This document shows, one piece after another, positions 35,146 to 42,466 of a stretch of 42,466 nucleotides of DNA. Within the stretch, counting starts at the first letter, position 1. Each line of letters starts with the position of its first letter. The notes below the pieces were generated by a model. The model was not told the origin of the DNA and did no database searches. It saw only the letters and a list, made by a program, of their open reading frames with translations. Both the position numbers and the translations under genes were made by a program. The stretch is taken from NCBI GenBank assembly GCA_947625465.1, contig CANQOK010000014.1, forward strand, positions 1 to 42,466. Direction: 5' to 3'. Source of the stretch: an uncultured Lachnospiraceae bacterium (GTDB lineage: Bacteria > Bacillota > Clostridia > Lachnospirales > Lachnospiraceae).

Positions 35146-36294
35146 ATGACAACCAACGAAAAAGCATTACAGTTACATAAAGAATGGAACGGGAAGATCA
35201 CGACCGAGGCAAAATGCCATGTGAATTCCAGAGAAGATCTGGCTCTGGCCTATACACCCGGCGTTGCGGAACCCTGCAAAGTGATCGCCCGGGACAGGGA
35301 GGCTGCCTACCAGTATACGATCAAATCCAATACCATCGCCGTAGTATCCGATGGCAGCGCTGTTCTGGGACTTGGCAATATCGGTCCTTACGCGGCGATG
35401 CCGGTTATGGAAGGCAAGGCAGTTTTGTTTAAAGAATTCGGAAATGTAAACGCGTTTCCCATCTGCCTGGATACGCAGGATACGGAGGAGATCATCAAGA
35501 CGGTGGTACAGATCGCGCCCGCTTTCGGCGGCATCAACCTGGAGGATATCTCCGCGCCCCGCTGTTTTGAGATCGAGAGCCGCTTAAAAGAGCTGCTCGA
35601 TATTCCCGTCTTTCATGACGATCAGCACGGAACCGCTATTGTGGTACTGGCAGGCATTATCAACGCGATGAAAGTAACCGGCCGGAACGCCGAGACCAGC
35701 AGAGTCGTCGTAAACGGCGCAGGATCCGCCGGGATCGCCATCACGAAACTGCTGCTGCGCTACGGATTTAAGCATATCACCATGTGCGATATCAACGGTA
35801 TTATCTCCAAAGACAGCCCCAATCTGAACTGGATGCAGCAGTCCATGACAGAAGTCACCAACCTGGAACAGCTGACCGGAACGCTTGCGGACGCGCTTCG
35901 CGGCGCCGATATCTTTGTCGGCGTATCCGCTCCCAACATTGTGAGTGCGGAAATGGTGGCTTCCATGAATAAAGACGCGATTCTGTTTGCTATGGCGAAT
36001 CCGGTTCCGGAGATCATGCCGGACGCAGCAAAGGCGGCAGGTGCGAAAGTAGTCGGCACCGGCCGTTCCGATTTCCCGAACCAGGTCAACAACGTCGTGG
36101 CATTCCCCGGCATTTTCAAAGGCGCGCTGGAAGGCCGTGCCCGTCAGATCACGGAAGAAATGAAACTGGCTGCTGCACTGGCACTGGCAGGTTTGGTTTC
36201 CGATGAAGAACTGAGCGAAGATTTCATTCTGCCGGAAGCCTTTGATCCGAGAGCCGCCGAAGTAGTTGCGGAAGCGGTAAAACGTCATATTTAA
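35146..36294 (+). CDS. Malic enzyme (oxaloacetate-decarboxylating malate dehydrogenase)
   Basis: 382-residue NAD(P)-dependent enzyme converting malate to pyruvate and CO2 in the cytoplasm, short bacterial form without a phosphotransacetylase domain. Motifs: YTPGVAEPCKVI, GLGNIGPYAAMPVMEGKAVLFKEFGNVNAFPICLDTQD (split in text by family), DDQHGTAIV for metal binding, and the Rossmann motif NGAGSAGIAITKLLL. Cofactor preference cannot be read with confidence. The ATG at 35146 has AAAGGAG seven bases upstream, which rules out the longer frame to 35080. It ends five bases from the convergent DUF368 gene with no terminator. Confidence 0.95.
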   Translation: MTTNEKALQLHKEWNGKITTEAKCHVNSREDLALAYTPGVAEPCKVIARDREAAYQYTIKSNTIAVVSDGSAVLGLGNIGPYAAMPVMEGKAVLFKEFGNVNAFPICLDTQDTEEIIKTVVQIAPAFGGINLEDISAPRCFEIESRLKELLDIPVFHDDQHGTAIVVLAGIINAMKVTGRNAETSRVVVNGAGSAGIAITKLLLRYGFKHITMCDINGIISKDSPNLNWMQQSMTEVTNLEQLTGTLADALRGADIFVGVSAPNIVSAEMVASMNKDAILFAMANPVPEIMPDAAKAAGAKVVGTGRSDFPNQVNNVVAFPGIFKGALEGRARQITEEMKLAAALALAGLVSDEELSEDFILPEAFDPRAAEVVAEAVKRHI

Positions 36295-36299
36295 ACAAT

Positions 36300-37148
36300 C
36301 TATTCTGACAGTTTATACGCGCATACTGCTCCGACGGCAAAGGTCACAATACTTGTCAGAACTGCCACAACGCCGATCGTCCCTTTTTCGGACATGATCA
36401 GGATTGCTGCCGGCGACGCCGCGATCAGACCGATGATCGCGAAATATGCCAGCATGGGCCAGCGTTCAAAGACGATCTCAATTAACTTGGCAATGGCAAA
36501 AATCCCGAAGACACAGCCCAGGCCAAATGGGATCAAAGTGCCACAGCCTGCCAGGATTCCGTCCAGATCGAACTTCATCAAAGCGCGCATAAAATTACTG
36601 ATGGTGGAGATCACCGGCTCATAAAAGCCCAGCAGCATTAACATCATGGAACCGCTGACGCCGGGGATCACCATAGTCGCCGCGGCGATAATGCCTACGC
36701 CGAACAGAATAAAGAGATTGCCGAAGCTAAAGCTCACATCTGCCGCCGCGCTGCCTTCCACGTCTCCTAACAGTGCCATCGTCAGCACGATCCCGAAAAA
36801 TAAAAGAAACGCAAGCACCTTTCCCACGGACGGCTTTGCCCCTTTTACTTTCTTTAAGATCGCCGGCAGTCCGCCGATGATCAGCCCGATAAAGAGAAAA
36901 TTCGTCTGCAGCGGGTAATTTGCAAACATCCACTCAATGACAAACGACAGCGCCACAATGGCAATGGCCGCGCCTGCCAGCACCGGCAGCAAAAAACGGA
37001 TGCTGTTCTTAAAATCCTTCCGCAGATTGGTCAGGGAATGGATCAGCTTGTCATAAATTCCCATGGAGACTGCCATGGTTCCGCCGCTGACGCCGGGAAT
37101 GATATTGGCGACGCCGATCACGGCTCCTTTTAGTATATCCTTAATCAT
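36300..37148 (-). CDS. DUF368 membrane protein
   Basis: 282-residue polytopic membrane protein of the DUF368 family, related to undecaprenyl-phosphate translocase candidates (PopT group). Signature ANIIPGVSGGTMAVSMGIYDKLI at the N-terminus and a second GVSGSMMLMLLGFYEPV in the middle form an internal repeat. About eight to nine helices. The ATG at 37148 (MIKDILKGAV) has AGGAGG five bases upstream; the frame upstream to 37196 lies in the gap. It follows the polysaccharide deacetylase gene by 75 bases. If the PopT role holds, it recycles the lipid carrier of wall synthesis; this is inference from family only. Confidence 0.9.
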   Translation of the reverse strand: MIKDILKGAVIGVANIIPGVSGGTMAVSMGIYDKLIHSLTNLRKDFKNSIRFLLPVLAGAAIAIVALSFVIEWMFANYPLQTNFLFIGLIIGGLPAILKKVKGAKPSVGKVLAFLLFFGIVLTMALLGDVEGSAAADVSFSFGNLFILFGVGIIAAATMVIPGVSGSMMLMLLGFYEPVISTISNFMRALMKFDLDGILAGCGTLIPFGLGCVFGIFAIAKLIEIVFERWPMLAYFAIIGLIAASPAAILIMSEKGTIGVVAVLTSIVTFAVGAVCAYKLSE

Positions 37149-37223
37149 AGTTCCTCCTAATACGAATGCTCCGCGTTTTTTGGACGCTTGCATCATATCA
37201 TATTTTCTGTTTCTTTTCTACCG

Positions 37224-37979
37224 TTAATTTACATGAATCTTGGGATTCTCTCCCATCTGATCGATCCTTACAAAGGTAAATCCCATCTGCTGCAGCCGGT
37301 CGATGATCTCCAGCGCGGCGTCCACCGATTCTTCAAATACATCGTGCAATAAAATGATAGAACCGTCTTTGGCATGCTCGACTACATGTTCCACGATCTG
37401 TTCCGTATTGTGAATGGACCAGTCCAGCGGATCAATGCTCCACAATACCCTTGTCATATAGCAGCTTCCGGATAACGCGTCGCTCCACTCTCCATACGGA
37501 GGTCTTACATAAACGGGACGCTGTCCTGTAATCTGAAAGATCAGTTCATTGGTGTTTCGCAATTCCGTACAGGCGTCTCCCACGGACATTTTGATCAGGC
37601 GCACATGATTGTAGGTGTGATTGCCGATCAGATGCCCTTCCTCGGCCGCCCGCTTCAGCGTGTCCCGATGGCTTTCCGCATTGAGCCCGATCACAAAAAA
37701 CGTCGCTTTGACATTTCGTTCTTTTAACCCGTCCAACAGCTTCTCCGTATATTTTCCGGGCCCGTCGTCAAAGGTAAGGGCGATTTTTTTCGTTGCGGCT
37801 GCCGGTTCTTCTCCCGACGGAGCAGCTGCGCCGTCCTGTCCGTTTTCTGTTTCTATATGATTTACGGCCTGCACAACGCCTCCGTTTGCCTCCGCGGTTT
37901 TATTCCAGCTGTACGCAGTCAGTACAAAGCCTGCCAGCAGTCCAAACAGCACCAAATGCATCACAAAGCGATTTTCCAT
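37224..37979 (-). CDS. Polysaccharide deacetylase (NodB domain)
   Basis: 251-residue membrane-anchored or secreted carbohydrate esterase of family 4. N-terminal helix (about 7-24), linker rich in Ala/Glu/Gly (about 30-62), then NodB domain with all five motifs: LTFDDGPG, HTYNH (metal histidines), RPPYG, the DW motif in DPLDWS, and LLHD. It should remove acetyl groups from peptidoglycan or another wall glycan. The ATG at 37979 is used, with a weak site (CGGACAG); an inner ATG seven codons on is possible. It lies 30 bases after the MATE gene, so likely co-transcribed with it. Confidence 0.91.
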   Translation of the reverse strand: MENRFVMHLVLFGLLAGFVLTAYSWNKTAEANGGVVQAVNHIETENGQDGAAAPSGEEPAAATKKIALTFDDGPGKYTEKLLDGLKERNVKATFFVIGLNAESHRDTLKRAAEEGHLIGNHTYNHVRLIKMSVGDACTELRNTNELIFQITGQRPVYVRPPYGEWSDALSGSCYMTRVLWSIDPLDWSIHNTEQIVEHVVEHAKDGSIILLHDVFEESVDAALEIIDRLQQMGFTFVRIDQMGENPKIHVN

Positions 37980-38009
37980 ACAATCTGTCCGATTCCTTTT
38001 CTTTCCTAT

Positions 38010-39335
38010 CTACTGACAGTGTATGCACCATTTTCCTTTCCAATACCGGTAAGTAAAAATCACCCCGCGCACGCCCCAGTCCGCGAACATGGCAAGCCAG
38101 ATCCCGATCACACCCAGATTCAACAGGATCCCCAGCACATAGCTTAAGCCGATCCGGCAGAGCCACATACTGGTGACGGAAACCAGCATCGGGAAGCGCA
38201 CGTCATTGGCGGCCCGGAACGCATTCGGCAGAGAAAAGGATTCTCCCCAGAACAAAACACAGAAAATGCCGTGCAGAATGATCAGCGTTGCCGCAATGGA
38301 AATCGTCTCAGGAGACAGATTGCTGTAAATACCGATGATGGGATAACGGAAAATGATCATGATCACAACAACGCCTGCCGTAATCCCCTTTCCGATCAGC
38401 AGCAGTCTCTTAATATGCGCTTTTGCCTCTTCCATCTTTCCGGCGCCGCTGCACTGGCCCACGATCGTCAAAAAGCTGACGCCCACGGCGCTTAATACCA
38501 TCCACTGGAAATTCACGATAGCGGAAGCTGCCGCATTGGCAGCAATCGCGTAGTCCCCGAACCGGGTAACCCAGCGCTGCACGATCAGCTTACCCAGCTG
38601 GAACATACTGTTTTCCACGCCGTTCGGGATCCCGATCCCCAGAATTTTCAGCACCACCGGCATATGCAGCCGAAATGTAAACGGTCTGGGCAAATGAACC
38701 TGCAGGCCGGGATTCAACAGCATGATCACAGGCACAACTGCGGCAACGATCCTGGAAATCAGAGTAGGGATCGCCACGCCTTCCACGCCCAGACGCAGTC
38801 CGTAAATGCAGATTGCGTTTCCCACAATATTGATGCCGTTCATCAGCAGGGAAATATTCATGGATACTTTGGAATTGCCCATAGAACGGAACAGGGCCGC
38901 ACAGGCATTATAAACTCCCAAAAACGGAAATGACAGTGCCGTAATGTAAAAATAAGTACGGGCATTTTCCATGATCGGCGCCGACACGTTTCCGAAGATC
39001 AGATTTAAGATAAGGCGGTTTCCGGCCAGTGCTGCCGCCATGATCAGAACCGTCAGGCCTCCGATTACCAGGATCAGCTGATTGGCGGCTTCACAGGCGC
39101 TCTTTTTCCTGCCGCTGCCTACAAACTGCGCCACGACCACAGAACCGCCGGTCGCCAGCGCCGTAAACAGATTGATGAGCAGGACGTTGATCTGATCCAC
39201 CAGATTGACGCCGGACACCGCCGACTCGCTGACCGCCGACACCATAACGCCGTCCACCATACCCACCAGCACGCCCAGCAGCTGTTCGATCACCAGCGGA
39301 ATCAATAATTTGATCAAACTCTTTCTTGTAAACAT
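38010..39335 (-). CDS. MATE family efflux transporter
   Basis: 441-residue cation-driven multidrug and toxin exporter with about twelve helices in two similar halves; the first half opens with LIKLLIPLVIEQLLGVLVGMVD and VSAVSESAVSGVNLVDQI, typical of clostridial MATE proteins (DinF/NorM superfamily, MepA-like group uncertain). The ATG at 39335 (MFTRKSLIK) has GAGGAAG upstream and gives the common start; an ATG 13 codons upstream is less likely. It is first in a unit with the deacetylase and perhaps DUF368. The promoter is at 39374-39402. Substrate unknown. Confidence 0.92.
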   Translation of the reverse strand: MFTRKSLIKLLIPLVIEQLLGVLVGMVDGVMVSAVSESAVSGVNLVDQINVLLINLFTALATGGSVVVAQFVGSGRKKSACEAANQLILVIGGLTVLIMAAALAGNRLILNLIFGNVSAPIMENARTYFYITALSFPFLGVYNACAALFRSMGNSKVSMNISLLMNGINIVGNAICIYGLRLGVEGVAIPTLISRIVAAVVPVIMLLNPGLQVHLPRPFTFRLHMPVVLKILGIGIPNGVENSMFQLGKLIVQRWVTRFGDYAIAANAAASAIVNFQWMVLSAVGVSFLTIVGQCSGAGKMEEAKAHIKRLLLIGKGITAGVVVIMIIFRYPIIGIYSNLSPETISIAATLIILHGIFCVLFWGESFSLPNAFRAANDVRFPMLVSVTSMWLCRIGLSYVLGILLNLGVIGIWLAMFADWGVRGVIFTYRYWKGKWCIHCQ

Positions 39336-39373
39336 AACTTCCTCTATTCCGGACTGCTTCTTCAGCCCAAACA

Positions 39374-39402
39374 AGAATACTACCTTTTTTCAAAAGTTGC
39401 AA
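39374..39402 (-). promoter_or_regulatory. MATE gene promoter
   Basis: Minus-strand TTGCAA (39402-39397), 17-base spacer, TATTCT (39379-39374), divergent from the DUF4250 promoter. Confidence 0.65.
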
Positions 39403-39414
39403 CCGGAATTTCTG

Positions 39415-39443
39415 TTTACTTTCCGACAAATTGCGGGTATACT
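39415..39443 (+). promoter_or_regulatory. DUF4250 gene promoter
   Basis: TTTACT (39415-39420), 17-base spacer, TATACT (39438-39443), 45 bases upstream of the ATG at 39489. Confidence 0.7.
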
Positions 39444-39488
39444 GTAAAAAAACAAACGGAGTGAAAATACTCCAAAACGGAGGTTCCC

Positions 39489-39662
39489 ATGCTGCCGCAA
39501 GATCCTGTTTTACTGTTAAGCTTCATCAATATGAAATTACGGGACTTTTATCCCAGTCTGGACGCCCTGTGTGAAGATCTGGACGCGGATAAATCTGAGA
39601 TAACAGAAAAACTGGCTGCTGTGAATTATACTTACGATGAAACACAGAACCAGTTTATCTGA
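39489..39662 (+). CDS. DUF4250 protein (57 residues)
   Basis: A short real gene easily missed by length filters. It encodes MLPQDPVLLLSFINMKLRDF at the start, the DUF4250 signature, followed by YPSLDALCEDLDAD, and ends in YTYDETQNQFI. GGAGG lies six bases before the ATG, and a good promoter precedes it. The family is nearly confined to Firmicutes gut bacteria; its function is unknown, though the fold suggests a short helix-turn-helix-like segment. It lies alone between the divergent MATE gene and the convergent cadA gene, 22 bases from the cadA stop, with no terminator in between. Confidence 0.88.
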   Translation: MLPQDPVLLLSFINMKLRDFYPSLDALCEDLDADKSEITEKLAAVNYTYDETQNQFI

Positions 39663-39684
39663 AACAACTATTTTATGTTATTCT

Positions 39685-41589
39685 TTATACCTGCAAAGCC
39701 CGCAGTGCATTTAAGATTGCCAGCACTGCCACGCCTACGTCCGCGAAGATCGCCAGCCACATGGGCGCCCAGCCCAGCGCTGCCAGAACCAGCACGATAA
39801 TCTTAACGGCAATGGCAAACACAATATTCTGTTTTACAATACCGATCGTTTTATGGGCGATATCTATGGCTTTGGCAATTCCTTTCGGATTGTCGTCCAT
39901 CAGCACGATATCGGCGGCTTCGATCGCCGCGTCAGAACCCAGCGCTCCCATGGCGATTCCGAGATCCGCCCGGGCAAGCACCGGAGCGTCGTTGATCCCG
40001 TCGCCTACAAACGCCAGTTTTCCATAAACTTCCGGCTTTGCCAGCATCTGCTCTACATAAGATACCTTATCGGCGGGCAGCAGTCTGGCGTGGTATTCCG
40101 AAATCCCGATCTCTTCCGCTATTTTCTTTGCGATTTCCTCCTGATCACCAGTCAGCATCACAAGATGTCCGACTGCGCGTTCTTTCAGCAGCGCAATGGC
40201 TTCCTTGCTGTCCGGTTTCACCCGGTCGCGGATCAGAATATATCCCAGATACTGTCCCTGAAGCGCCACATGAACCGTGGTTCCGACTACATTTAAGGGT
40301 TCTGCCGAAATCCCGATCTGCTGCATCAGCTTTTCATTTCCCACATAAACATCATCCTGATTGATCTTCGCGTGAATCCCCCGTCCGGCAATTTCTTCGA
40401 CGGTAATATTTTTTACCGCGGACTCCATCCGGTCAAACGCGTCCCGATCCTGCTGCCGCAGGGCTTCTTTCAGCGACTGGGAGATCGGGTGCGTGGAATA
40501 ATACTCCGCATAGGCCGCCATTTTCAGCATCTGCTTCGGCTGCATAAAAATGCCTTTTGCCATCTGCACATCCACAACGCTAAACTTTCCCTCGGTCAGC
40601 GTTCCGGTTTTATCAAATACAATGGTCCTGCAGTCCGCCAGCGTTTCCAGATAATTGCTCCCTTTGATCAGGATTCCCCTGGAAGACGCCGCGCCAATCC
40701 CGCCGAAAAAGCTAAGCGGCACGGAGATCACAAGCGCGCAGGGACAGGATACCACCAGAAACGACAATGCGCGGTAGATCCAGTCGCTCCATTCACCCTG
40801 AAACAACAGCGGCGGCACAATCGCCAGAATCACAGCCAGCGCCACGACAGTGGGCGTATAAACCCGGGCAAACCGCGTGATAAAATTCTCTGTCTTTGCC
40901 TTCTTATCACTGGCGTTCTCCACCAGCTCCAGAATTTTAGAAACCGTAGATTCCCGAAACAGCTTCTCTGCTCGGACTTCCACCATGCCGTCCAGAACAA
41001 TGGATCCGCTGATGACCGAATCTCCGGGCGCAATACTCTGCGGTATGCTCTCGCCGGTCAGCGCTGATGTATCTATATTGCAGTTTCCTTTGATCACACT
41101 GCCGTCCAGCGGAACCTTCTCACCCGGCCGCACGACAATGACATCTCCGACCGCAATCTCCTGAGGCTTCACCGTACGGATGCTGCCGTCCTCCATCCGT
41201 TTGTTGGCGGAATCCGGCCGGATATCCATAAGCTCCGCAATGGAAGTTCTGGACCGGTTGACCGCGTAAGACTGGAATAATTCTCCAACCTGATAAAACA
41301 GCATAACGCCTACCGCTTCCGGATACTCGCCTACAAAAAATGCGCCGACAGTCGCCAACGTCATCAGAAAATTCTCGTCAAAAATCTGTCCGTGGCCGAT
41401 ATTCCCGACTGCTTCCCGCACGACCGGAGCGCCCACGATCAGATACGCGATCAGATACGCGATCAATTCCGCGTTGCCCGCATTCTCCGGACTGAACGCC
41501 ATTACCCGTTCCCAGGGCAGCAGCATAGCCGCGATCAAAATCAAAAGTGCGGCAATAATCCTTCCCAATTCCTTCTTCATCGCTTTCAC
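39685..41589 (-). CDS. cadA: Cd/Zn/Pb-exporting P1B-type ATPase
   Basis: 634-residue heavy-metal P-type ATPase that pumps divalent soft metals out of the cell. The CPC metal site is in helix 6 (SCPCALVIS, C282 and C284), TGES at 178-181, phosphorylated Asp326 in DKTGTLTEG, and the hinge GDGINDAPVLARAD; the C-terminal helices carry the zinc/cadmium-type pattern. It lacks the N-terminal HMA domain of plasmid CadA, which is a separate gene just upstream. Start: GTG at 41589, two bases after the HMA stop, or ATG at 41580; both sites are poor, so coupling is likely. A 12-base tandem duplication near 41438-41461 gives IAYLIAYL in helix 2. No terminator seen at the end. Confidence 0.93.
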   Translation of the reverse strand: MKAMKKELGRIIAALLILIAAMLLPWERVMAFSPENAGNAELIAYLIAYLIVGAPVVREAVGNIGHGQIFDENFLMTLATVGAFFVGEYPEAVGVMLFYQVGELFQSYAVNRSRTSIAELMDIRPDSANKRMEDGSIRTVKPQEIAVGDVIVVRPGEKVPLDGSVIKGNCNIDTSALTGESIPQSIAPGDSVISGSIVLDGMVEVRAEKLFRESTVSKILELVENASDKKAKTENFITRFARVYTPTVVALAVILAIVPPLLFQGEWSDWIYRALSFLVVSCPCALVISVPLSFFGGIGAASSRGILIKGSNYLETLADCRTIVFDKTGTLTEGKFSVVDVQMAKGIFMQPKQMLKMAAYAEYYSTHPISQSLKEALRQQDRDAFDRMESAVKNITVEEIAGRGIHAKINQDDVYVGNEKLMQQIGISAEPLNVVGTTVHVALQGQYLGYILIRDRVKPDSKEAIALLKERAVGHLVMLTGDQEEIAKKIAEEIGISEYHARLLPADKVSYVEQMLAKPEVYGKLAFVGDGINDAPVLARADLGIAMGALGSDAAIEAADIVLMDDNPKGIAKAIDIAHKTIGIVKQNIVFAIAVKIIVLVLAALGWAPMWLAIFADVGVAVLAILNALRALQV

Positions 41590-41591
41590 GG

Positions 41592-41813
41592 TTACGCCAA
41601 CTCCTCTACCGCAAAATCATGTTCTATCTTCTGCCCCTTCGCCAGCGCTTCCGCAAAGACATTCTCATAGTCGGCGTCGTCCGCCTCAAATGTCAGCTTC
41701 TGTGTCATAAAATTCAGTGTAACGTCCTTTACCCCTTTTACCTTCTTCATAGCGCGTTCTACTTTAGAAGCGCAGTTCGCACAATCGATCTCTGCCCGAT
41801 AAACCTTCTTCAT
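41592..41813 (-). CDS. Heavy-metal-associated (HMA) domain protein
   Basis: 73-residue ferredoxin-like metal chaperone with the metal site in IDCANCASKVE (C-x2-C) and the fold pattern of CopZ and the CadA N-terminal domain. It should hand Cd, Zn or Pb to the CadA pump, whose gene starts two bases after its stop; it replaces the domain that plasmid CadA has fused. The ATG at 41813 (MKKVYRAEID) has AGGATGG about seven bases upstream. Middle gene of the cadC-HMA-cadA operon, 24 bases after cadC. Confidence 0.9.
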   Translation of the reverse strand: MKKVYRAEIDCANCASKVERAMKKVKGVKDVTLNFMTQKLTFEADDADYENVFAEALAKGQKIEHDFAVEELA

Positions 41814-41837
41814 ACCGATACCATCCTTTCTTTGACT

Positions 41838-42203
41838 TTATTCATTGATATGCTCAAAGCCCTGACTTAAAATATTCTCAATATGAGAATCCGCCAGTGA
41901 ATAATAGATGGTCTTTCCGTCCCGTCTGAACTTCACCAGATCCATTTGCTTCAGCAGACGCAGCTGATGCGAAACCGCCGACTGGGTTACGCCCAGCACA
42001 TCCGCCAGATCGCAGACACACATCTCCGAACGCAGCAGCACATATAAGATCTTGATCCTGGTCGAATCCGCAAATACCTTAAAAAACTCCGCCAGATCAT
42101 AGAGCTGCTCCTCCTCCGGCATATCGTGGCTCACTTCATTCACTACATCCTGATGAATACAAATGTCGTCACAGGTTTCCACATCCACACCCAATGGCTT
42201 CAT
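41838..42203 (-). CDS. cadC: ArsR/SmtB-family metal repressor, CadC type
   Basis: 121-residue winged-helix repressor. With the ATG at 42203 (MKPLGVDVE) the metal ligands fall in CadC register: C11, C15, C62, C64 (pI258 CadC C7, C11, C58, C60: same intervals), and D105, H107, H118, E121 for the zinc site (CadC D101, H103, H114, E117). The ELCVCDLA-like motif is EMCVCDLA; the recognition helix is TQSAVSHQLRLLK. It binds the palindrome at 42231-42258 and is released by Cd, Pb, Bi or Zn. GGAGG lies about ten bases before the start; an ATG at 42236 is less likely. First gene of the operon. Confidence 0.93.
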   Translation of the reverse strand: MKPLGVDVETCDDICIHQDVVNEVSHDMPEEEQLYDLAEFFKVFADSTRIKILYVLLRSEMCVCDLADVLGVTQSAVSHQLRLLKQMDLVKFRRDGKTIYYSLADSHIENILSQGFEHINE

Positions 42204-42230
42204 ATCTGCATACCTCCGTTTCTTTGCTTT

Positions 42231-42258
42231 GAACATATGAACAATCATTCATATGTTC
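42231..42258 (-). promoter_or_regulatory. CadC operator, 28-base palindrome
   Basis: GAACATATGAA (42231-42241) and TTCATATGTTC (42248-42258) are perfect inverted repeats with a six-base gap. It covers the start of transcription of the cad operon, right after the -10 box, as expected for CadC/ArsR repressors. Confidence 0.85.
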
Positions 42259-42466
42259 ATATTAGCATACTTTTCAGAAATGTCAATCCTTTTTATCAAA
42301 AAAATCGGAGAAATCGGAAAAGTACGGTTGACTTTCTTGTTTTTACAAAGGATGCCCAGGAAGAAGGTATCGAGGTTCGAGTACAGGATCATGATGTCTG
42401 GCTTACGCAAAAGGCGATTGGGCAGCTTTTCGATGTGGATAGAAGCGTTGTCACGAAGCATTTGAA
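42237..42466 (+). CDS. RhuM-family protein, cut by right edge, 5' end doubtful
   Basis: An open + strand frame reaches the right edge. From about 42330 it reads DFLVFTKDAQ, then IEVRVQDHDVWLTQKAIGQL and FDVDRSVVTKHL, the N-terminal helix-turn-helix of RhuM (virulence RhuM/Fic-associated) proteins. The only in-frame ATG is at 42237, but the first 30 residues (MNNHSYVHISILF) do not look like the family and overlap the cad promoter and operator. So either the 5' end is lost or joined by recombination, or an unusual start lies between 42295 and 42330. No ribosome binding site is convincing. Function unknown; such genes are often found in mobile or defence regions. Confidence 0.6.
   Translation, partial: MNNHSYVHISILFRNVNPFYQKNRRNRKSTVDFLVFTKDAQEEGIEVRVQDHDVWLTQKAIGQLFDVDRSVVTKHL
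42259..42286 (-). promoter_or_regulatory. cad operon promoter
   Basis: Minus-strand TTGACA (42286-42281), 16-base spacer, TAATAT (42264-42259) with extended TGC. It abuts the palindromic operator. Confidence 0.8.

Noticed and set aside
42253-42465. 70-codon + strand frame starting MFILAYFSEM
   Set aside because: A different frame from the RhuM match; no family pattern and no ribosome site.

Overview
The window reads as a stretch of ordinary, largely housekeeping chromosome from an anaerobic Gram-positive Firmicute, most probably a gut-type Lachnospiraceae (Clostridia). That is inferred from strong AGGAGG-type ribosome binding sites, TTGACA/TATAAT-like promoters with 17-base spacers, moderate GC by eye, and families typical of that group: DUF1836, DUF4250, a VaFE-repeat surface protein, a ferredoxin-type aldo/keto reductase, and the rpmE-DUF1385-prmC-prfA cluster. 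No rRNA, tRNA, CRISPR array, insertion sequence or prophage was seen.

Layout. 1-6.7 kb: rlmD (23S rRNA uracil methyltransferase, cut by the left edge), a small acidic membrane protein, pcrA helicase, a DUF1836 protein on the + strand, and a PHP phosphatase with a HAD phosphatase. 6.7-11.35 kb: a 1434-residue secreted surface protein (C40-like peptidase domain, SpaA/Cna-B-like domains, four exact 121-residue VaFE/T-Q ester repeats, sorting signal). It is preceded by a roughly 250-base leader with its own promoter, a nested helical structure, a possible 17-codon ORF and an intrinsic terminator just before the gene. 11.35-16.4 kb: glpK, a three-gene ABC-2 exporter on the + strand whose last permease looks C-terminally short, and a cold-shock protein. 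16.4-18.6 kb: SEC-C protein, methyltransferase and hslO operon. 18.8-21.9 kb: a cell-surface O-acylation cassette (small membrane protein, MBOAT acyltransferase, DHHW/AlgJ-like protein). 21.9-28.5 kb: clpB, hisC, a second PLP aminotransferase, glmM and a zinc-ribbon protein overlapping glmM. 28.7-35 kb: a small coiled-coil protein, aldo/keto reductase, prfA, prmC, DUF1385, rpmE and rho. 35-39.7 kb: malic enzyme, DUF368 protein, polysaccharide deacetylase, MATE exporter and DUF4250. 39.7-42.2 kb: a cadmium/zinc resistance operon (cadC-HMA-cadA) under a 28-base palindromic operator. The right edge cuts a RhuM-family reading frame.

How the genes fit together. PrmC methylates the GGQ glutamine of PrfA encoded next to it. 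The MBOAT and DHHW proteins together would O-acylate an envelope polymer. CadC would release the cadA operon on Cd/Pb/Zn stress, with the free HMA protein as metal chaperone. GlmM feeds peptidoglycan precursor synthesis. The least explained parts are the structured leader of the surface protein, the zinc-ribbon/glmM overlap, the clpB promoter palindrome and the short ABC permease. I see no clearly new multi-gene system; the leader RNA is the best candidate for something undescribed.
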